A stretch of 64,000 bases of DNA, from NCBI GenBank assembly GCA_037446115.1, contig JBBIJF010000018.1, forward strand, positions 1 through 64,000, in the 5' to 3' direction. Shown here one piece after another: positions 60,284 to 64,000 of the stretch. The stretch is from JANWXD01 sp037446115. Lineage in GTDB: Bacteria > Acidobacteriota > Terriglobia > Bryobacterales > Bryobacteraceae. Each line of letters opens with the position of its first letter. Position 1 is the first letter of the stretch. The notes under the pieces are model-generated. The model was not told where the DNA came from and did no database searches. It worked only from the letters and a program-made list of their open reading frames with translations. The translations under genes and the position numbers were made by a program.

Positions 60284-61213
60284 GTGTGGCGACGCGGCTG
60301 TCTGTGGACATGGCTCATGTTGGTGCTCTGGTACGGGCCGGCCGAGGCTGCGCCGCAACCCAACGCCTACGTCGGTAGCGAAGTCTGCCGGAAGTGCCAC
60401 CCGGACGTCTGGCTCAACTTTTACAAGAATCCCCACTATAAGACCCTTGCCTCGGGCAAAGAGCCGCCCGAACGCACGGGTTGCGAAGGCTGTCACGGTC
60501 CCGGCCAGGCGCACGTCCAGGCGCTCGGCGATAAGGCCGCCATTCGGGCCTTTTCGGAGATGGCGCCGCGCCAAGTGTTGGACGCATGCCTGGCTTGCCA
60601 CGGCGCGGACCTCTCCAAAGTCCACCTGGAGCGCTCCGCGCATACGCTGGCCGGCGTGGACTGCTCCGCCTGCCACTCCATCCACCGTTCCCCCGTTGCA
60701 AAGTTTCTGCTGGCCAAGGTGCAACGTGAAGTCTGCTACGGCTGCCATGGCACGGTGCGCAGCCAGTTCTCGATGCCTTTCAAGCACCGGGTGAACGAAG
60801 GCTTCATGGAGTGCACGGACTGTCACAACCCGCATGGTGCGCCGGCGCCGGTGTGGCGGCTGGGGCTGCGGCCGCGCCTGGTCGAGGCGGCGCTGGCCAC
60901 CGAGGAACCGTGCCTGAAGTGTCACTCCGACAAGCGCGGCCCGTTCGCTTTCGAACATCCGGCCGTCCGCGTGGACGGCTGTGAAACCTGTCATCAACCC
61001 CACGGCTCGATGAACGCGCGATTGCTGCGGAGGCCGGCGGTGTTCACGCTGTGTCTGGAGTGCCACACGGGAATGGGGAACTTCGGAAGGCAGGGAGACG
61101 GTATTACGGTGCAGTCGGCGAGTCACGATATGACGAACCCGCGCTATCAGAACTGCACGAGCTGTCACGTGCGGATTCACGGGTCGAACGCAGATTCACG
61201 GTTTCTGCGATGA
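60284..61213 (+). CDS. Decaheme c-type cytochrome, DmsE/MtrA-like
   Basis: A 309-residue exported cytochrome with a signal peptide (to about residue 23) and exactly ten CxxCH heme-binding motifs (CRKCH, CEGCH, CLACH, CSACH, CYGCH, CTDCH, CLKCH, CETCH, CLECH, CTSCH). Its length, heme count and spacing match the DmsE/MtrA/PioA family, periplasmic decaheme proteins that sit inside an outer-membrane barrel and pass electrons through it. The GTG at 60284 was chosen because the hydrophobic signal follows it directly. A TAAGAT at 60269-60274 could be its -10, giving a nearly leaderless mRNA. It overlaps the barrel gene by four bases (ATGA), as in coupled conduit pairs. Confidence 0.93.
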   Translation: MWRRGCLWTWLMLVLWYGPAEAAPQPNAYVGSEVCRKCHPDVWLNFYKNPHYKTLASGKEPPERTGCEGCHGPGQAHVQALGDKAAIRAFSEMAPRQVLDACLACHGADLSKVHLERSAHTLAGVDCSACHSIHRSPVAKFLLAKVQREVCYGCHGTVRSQFSMPFKHRVNEGFMECTDCHNPHGAPAPVWRLGLRPRLVEAALATEEPCLKCHSDKRGPFAFEHPAVRVDGCETCHQPHGSMNARLLRRPAVFTLCLECHTGMGNFGRQGDGITVQSASHDMTNPRYQNCTSCHVRIHGSNADSRFLR

Positions 61214-63192
61214 GAGGTGCGGCACAGGCTCTGGCGCTCCTGTGGACGGCGATGCAGTTGGCCGGCCAGCCGACGGTTGCGCCCACGCCGGAAGCTGTCG
61301 GTCCGGCGCGCGGCCGCGAGGCCGGAAACTACAACGTCGTGCAGTGGTTCGAGACCGGCTACCGGCTCCGGTCCGTGGGCGGCAACGCCGGAAAGTACCG
61401 CAGCGATGTGAACTTCGGAAACGGGGTGCGGTTACTCGGAGGCCGGCTGAGCGTCAACTCGCGTGATGGTCACGGGCGTTTCTTCGACGAGATCGTGCTC
61501 GGTATGCAAGGCCTGGGTAACGATCCATACCAGCTTTCCTCGCTGCGCGTTCAGAAGAACGGTGCCTACCGCTACGACTTCACCTGGCGCCTGGATCAGT
61601 ACTACAATCCTGCGCTCACCATCGCCCAGGGGCAGCATTTCCTCAATACCGAGCGGCGCCTGCAAGACCACGAGCTCACGCTGCTGCCCCAGTCGAGCTG
61701 GCGGCTGATACTGGGGTACACGCGGAACCGGCAGGACGGGCCGGGATTGACCACGGTGCAGCAGTTCGACTCGCGCGGTGACGAATTTCCGCTGTTCGCC
61801 GACGTCCGCCGCGAACGCAACGAGTACCGGCTCGGCGGTGAGATCCGGCTGTTCGGGGTGCGGCTGAACTGGCTCCGCGGTTGGGACAACTACAAAGAGG
61901 ACACGCGGGCATTTCTCGCTCTTCCGTCGGCGGGCAACAATCCGGCGGATCTGACTGCGCTCGAGGCGTTGCGTCGCGACGAGCCGTATCGGGGCAGCAG
62001 CCCTTACTGGCGCCTGAACCTGCGGGCGGAGGGCCGCGTCTTTGCCGCGAATGCACGCTATGCGTACACGGCGGGGCGGCGCCGTTTTGTCTTCGACGAG
62101 AGCGCGGCCGGGATCGACCGTCTGGGCGCGGCGCGCAACCGCCAGATTCTGTTGTCCGGGGCGGGCCGGCGGCCGGTTGCGGCGGGCAGTCTGACCCTGA
62201 GTGTCGCGCCGGGATCCCGGCTGAGGGTGGCAAGCCACACGGCGTTTCACCACACGCGAATGGAGGGCGATTCGTCGTTTCGCGAGGTGAACAACCTAAC
62301 GCTCGGGAGCGCGCTGATTTTCTTTCAGTTTCTGGGGATCCGCACCATCAGCCAGACCACGGAGGCGACTATACGTCTGGCCGATCGCGTCGCGCTTTAC
62401 GGCGGCCATCACTACTCGGCGCGGCGCATCCGCTCGCTCGAGCAGTTCCGCACCGGGCCGGTGCTCGAACGGTTGCCCGCCGAGCAGGACAACGTGTTCC
62501 ACTCCGGGCAGGCCGGGATCCGGCTGGCGCCGCGGAAACCCCTGAGCGTGAACCTCGAAGCCGAGGTGGGCCGGACCGATCGTGCCTTTCTGCCGATTGG
62601 GGAGCGCAACTATCACGGTTTTGGGGCGCGCCTGCGGTACCGGACGCGCACGCTCACGTGGTCCGTGGCGGCGCGCACGAATTACAACACGAACGCTGTC
62701 TCGTTCTCCGCTCACAGTTCGCGCAGCCGTATCTATTCGGCGGAGCTTTCGTGGACGCCGGGCGGCCGGTTTTCGCTGGACGCCGCCTACGGGAAGCTTC
62801 ACCTGGACACGATTTCCGCTCTGGCGTTTTTTGCGGCGGGCCGGCTCAACTTCCAGGATCGGTCGCTGTACGCCAGCAACCTGCACAGCGGGACGTTGGG
62901 CGCACGTTTTGAAATCGGGCGGGTCAGTCTGTATGCGGGTTACAGCCACGTGGAGGATGCCGGAGGCGATCGCCGTAGGGCGCCGGGAGCAGTTGCCTCG
63001 CTGCCGGCGTTTGTCGCCGCCCAGACGTTTCCGGCGGCTTTCCGCAGCCCGCTGGCCCGCCTGTCGGTGAGATTGCACAGCAAACTGCGCTGGAATTTCG
63101 GCTACCAGTATTACGGCTACCGCGAGGAATTCTCAGGGCGGCAGGGTTACCGGGCGCACACGGCCTATGCGAGCGTGCTATGGTCATTTTGA
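61210..63192 (+). CDS. Outer-membrane beta-barrel, MtrB/PioB-like partner of the decaheme cytochrome
   Basis: A 660-residue protein with a signal peptide (to about residue 19) and a long beta-rich barrel with alternating aromatic and charged strands, ending in YASVLWSF with the terminal Phe of outer-membrane proteins. The pair arrangement with a decaheme cytochrome, the length (about 660; MtrB about 700) and the strand pattern support an MtrB/PioB-like porin that holds the cytochrome. It contains no cysteine that I can see and so lacks the CxxC of Shewanella MtrB. The ATG start overlaps the cytochrome stop. Sequence similarity to MtrB itself is weak by eye, so this call relies on context. Confidence 0.65.
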   Translation: MRGAAQALALLWTAMQLAGQPTVAPTPEAVGPARGREAGNYNVVQWFETGYRLRSVGGNAGKYRSDVNFGNGVRLLGGRLSVNSRDGHGRFFDEIVLGMQGLGNDPYQLSSLRVQKNGAYRYDFTWRLDQYYNPALTIAQGQHFLNTERRLQDHELTLLPQSSWRLILGYTRNRQDGPGLTTVQQFDSRGDEFPLFADVRRERNEYRLGGEIRLFGVRLNWLRGWDNYKEDTRAFLALPSAGNNPADLTALEALRRDEPYRGSSPYWRLNLRAEGRVFAANARYAYTAGRRRFVFDESAAGIDRLGAARNRQILLSGAGRRPVAAGSLTLSVAPGSRLRVASHTAFHHTRMEGDSSFREVNNLTLGSALIFFQFLGIRTISQTTEATIRLADRVALYGGHHYSARRIRSLEQFRTGPVLERLPAEQDNVFHSGQAGIRLAPRKPLSVNLEAEVGRTDRAFLPIGERNYHGFGARLRYRTRTLTWSVAARTNYNTNAVSFSAHSSRSRIYSAELSWTPGGRFSLDAAYGKLHLDTISALAFFAAGRLNFQDRSLYASNLHSGTLGARFEIGRVSLYAGYSHVEDAGGDRRRAPGAVASLPAFVAAQTFPAAFRSPLARLSVRLHSKLRWNFGYQYYGYREEFSGRQGYRAHTAYASVLWSF

Positions 63193-63195
63193 GAG

Positions 63196-63537
63196 ATGCC
63201 GCTCCGCTTCACCCTGTTCAACGCGATCACGCTGTTGATCGCGGCCGTCACGCTCGCAACGGGAGTGGCGCTGGCGCGCGGCAAGCTGCGACCGAACTGG
63301 CTCCTTGCCTACTACGTGCTCATCGCGGCCTACTGGAAGGTTTTTGAAGGAGCTTTGAACGGCGTGTGGGTCGTTGCCGGGCTGAGCTGCGCCGTGCTTT
63401 TGCGATTCAACTTACCGGGAGGCGGCGGAGAGCGCGCCGTGCGGTGGGGCGCGCTGGCTGCTTTGGCTTACGTCTTCCTGCGGGGCGTGGACCTGATCCT
63501 CGGAGGGGAGCTTTTCTACTTACTCTTCCACCGGTAG
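63196..63537 (+). CDS. Small polytopic membrane protein of unknown function
   Basis: A 113-residue protein with four hydrophobic segments: FNAITLLIAAVTLATGVALA, LLAYYVLIAAYWKVF, WVVAGLSCAVLLRF and ALAALAYVFLRGVDLIL. No heme or metal motif is seen and the family is not recognised. It starts 3 bases after the barrel gene, so it is probably in the same operon as the cytochrome and barrel. Its last 18 bases overlap the convergent rhodanese gene. A role in donating electrons from the inner membrane to the conduit is possible but speculative. Confidence 0.7.
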   Translation: MPLRFTLFNAITLLIAAVTLATGVALARGKLRPNWLLAYYVLIAAYWKVFEGALNGVWVVAGLSCAVLLRFNLPGGGGERAVRWGALAALAYVFLRGVDLILGGELFYLLFHR

Positions 63538-63900
63538 CCCCGCTTCCTTCCAGGCCCGCCAGCCTCCGTCGAGCGAGATGACATCGGTGTAGCCCATCTT
63601 GCCCAAGGATTCGGCCGAAAGCACCGAACGGTAGCCCCCGCCGCAATAGAGCACGATTTTGGTGTTCTTGTCCGGGACGTGAGTTTCGATGTCGCGCTCC
63701 AGAATGCCGCGACAGAGGTGGAGGGCGCCCTTGGCGTGGCCGGCCGCCCACTCGCTCTCCTCCCGGACGTCAATCAGCACGAACTTCTCGCCCGAGGCGG
63801 CGAGTTTCTTGAATTCGTCAATACCGAAATGCTTGACCCGTGTCTTGGCCTCCCTCACCAGTGCCAGAAACCCGGGGTTGTGGCGGTGGCCGCTTGTCAT
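63520..63900 (-). CDS. Rhodanese-domain protein
   Basis: A 126-residue single-domain rhodanese. The active-site loop CGGGYRS carries the catalytic cysteine near residue 92 (VLYCGGGYRSV), and the N-terminal signature is VLIDVREESEWAAGHAKGA. It is cytoplasmic, with no signal peptide. Single-domain rhodaneses bind and deliver sulfane sulfur, and the acceptor here is unknown. The start ATG overlaps the stop of murA (ATGA), so it is co-translated with murA. Confidence 0.92.
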   Translation of the reverse strand: MTSGHRHNPGFLALVREAKTRVKHFGIDEFKKLAASGEKFVLIDVREESEWAAGHAKGALHLCRGILERDIETHVPDKNTKIVLYCGGGYRSVLSAESLGKMGYTDVISLDGGWRAWKEAGLPVEE

Positions 63901-64000
63901 GGCGAGGAAATTCTCTCAATCCGGGCCCCGAGAGCGCCCAGCTTCTGCTCGATTCTCTCATATCCACGGTCGATGTGGTAGACCCGGTCAATCAACGTCT
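63897..64000 (-). CDS. murA: UDP-GlcNAc 1-carboxyvinyltransferase (MurA), C-terminal fragment at window edge
   Basis: Only the last 34 codons are inside the window, read from the right edge to a TGA at 63897-63899. The peptide VYHIDRGYERIEQKLGALGA is the well-known C-terminal signature of MurA, the first committed enzyme of peptidoglycan precursor synthesis. The rest lies beyond the window. The stop overlaps the rhodanese start. Confidence 0.85.
   Translation of the reverse strand, partial: TLIDRVYHIDRGYERIEQKLGALGARIERISSP

Overview
The window is a gene-dense, GC-rich (about 65-70% by eye) stretch of bacterial chromosome with about 46 protein genes and no RNA genes, insertion sequences or CRISPR arrays that I can see. 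The gene content points to an Acidobacteriota bacterium, probably of the Bryobacter/Solibacter type. The indicators are Oar-like TonB-dependent receptor-type proteins with N-terminal carboxypeptidase-regulatory domains, secreted Gfo/Idh/MocA oxidoreductases, a DUF1080 protein, GH127, a PEGA-domain Ser/Thr kinase, and separate type IV pilus/T2SS-like and Tad-like clusters. This placement is inferred from gene families, not from a marker-gene search.

Layout. 241-5506: M28 peptidase, ROK-like kinase, PIG-L deacetylase and a convergent MFS transporter, possibly an amino-sugar or glycoside salvage group. 5664-15116: one plus-strand run of PEGA Ser/Thr kinase, LolA-like protein, GspF/PilC, GspE/PilB, PilM-, PilN-, PilO- and PilP-like proteins and a GspK-like pseudopilin with a long Pro/Gly-rich tail. 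No secretin, major pilin or prepilin peptidase is present. 15135-22668: PAP2 phosphatase, then a carbohydrate group (two exported Gfo/Idh/MocA oxidoreductases, a GH127 enzyme, a DUF1080 3-keto-disaccharide hydrolase) with threonine synthase embedded. 22712-28837 (minus): ileS-lspA-lgt and an M3 oligopeptidase. 28884-35542: a pseudo-protease/TPR protein, a two-gene 2-hydroxyacyl-CoA-dehydratase-activase-type iron-sulfur system and an SGNH esterase. 35585-37363: an orphan SNF2 helicase with a SWIM finger.

37517-43472 (minus) is a tightly packed operon of Oar-like outer-membrane receptor, small exported protein, histidine kinase and NtrC-type sigma-54 activator. It looks like a self-contained envelope signalling system. 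43651-47058 encodes a large Oar-like receptor with a clear sigma-70-type promoter. 47106-51593 (minus) holds a small membrane-anchored protein, quinone oxidoreductase, M24 peptidase, accB and accC.

51699-60181 holds a polytopic membrane protein and a Tad/Flp export core (cpaB, cpaC, cpaE/tadZ, cpaF, tadB, tadC), followed by a 30-residue one-TM peptide and a strong intrinsic terminator. No Flp pilin, prepilin peptidase or TadE/F/G is present. 60284-63537 is a compact decaheme cytochrome plus outer-membrane barrel pair (MtrA/MtrB or PioA/PioB type), probably an electron conduit across the outer membrane, with a small membrane protein. The window ends with a rhodanese and the 3' end of murA on the minus strand.

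The best candidates for undescribed biology are the receptor/two-component operon, the porin-cytochrome pair with its companion membrane protein, the exported 3-keto-glycoside group, and the microprotein at the end of the Tad operon.
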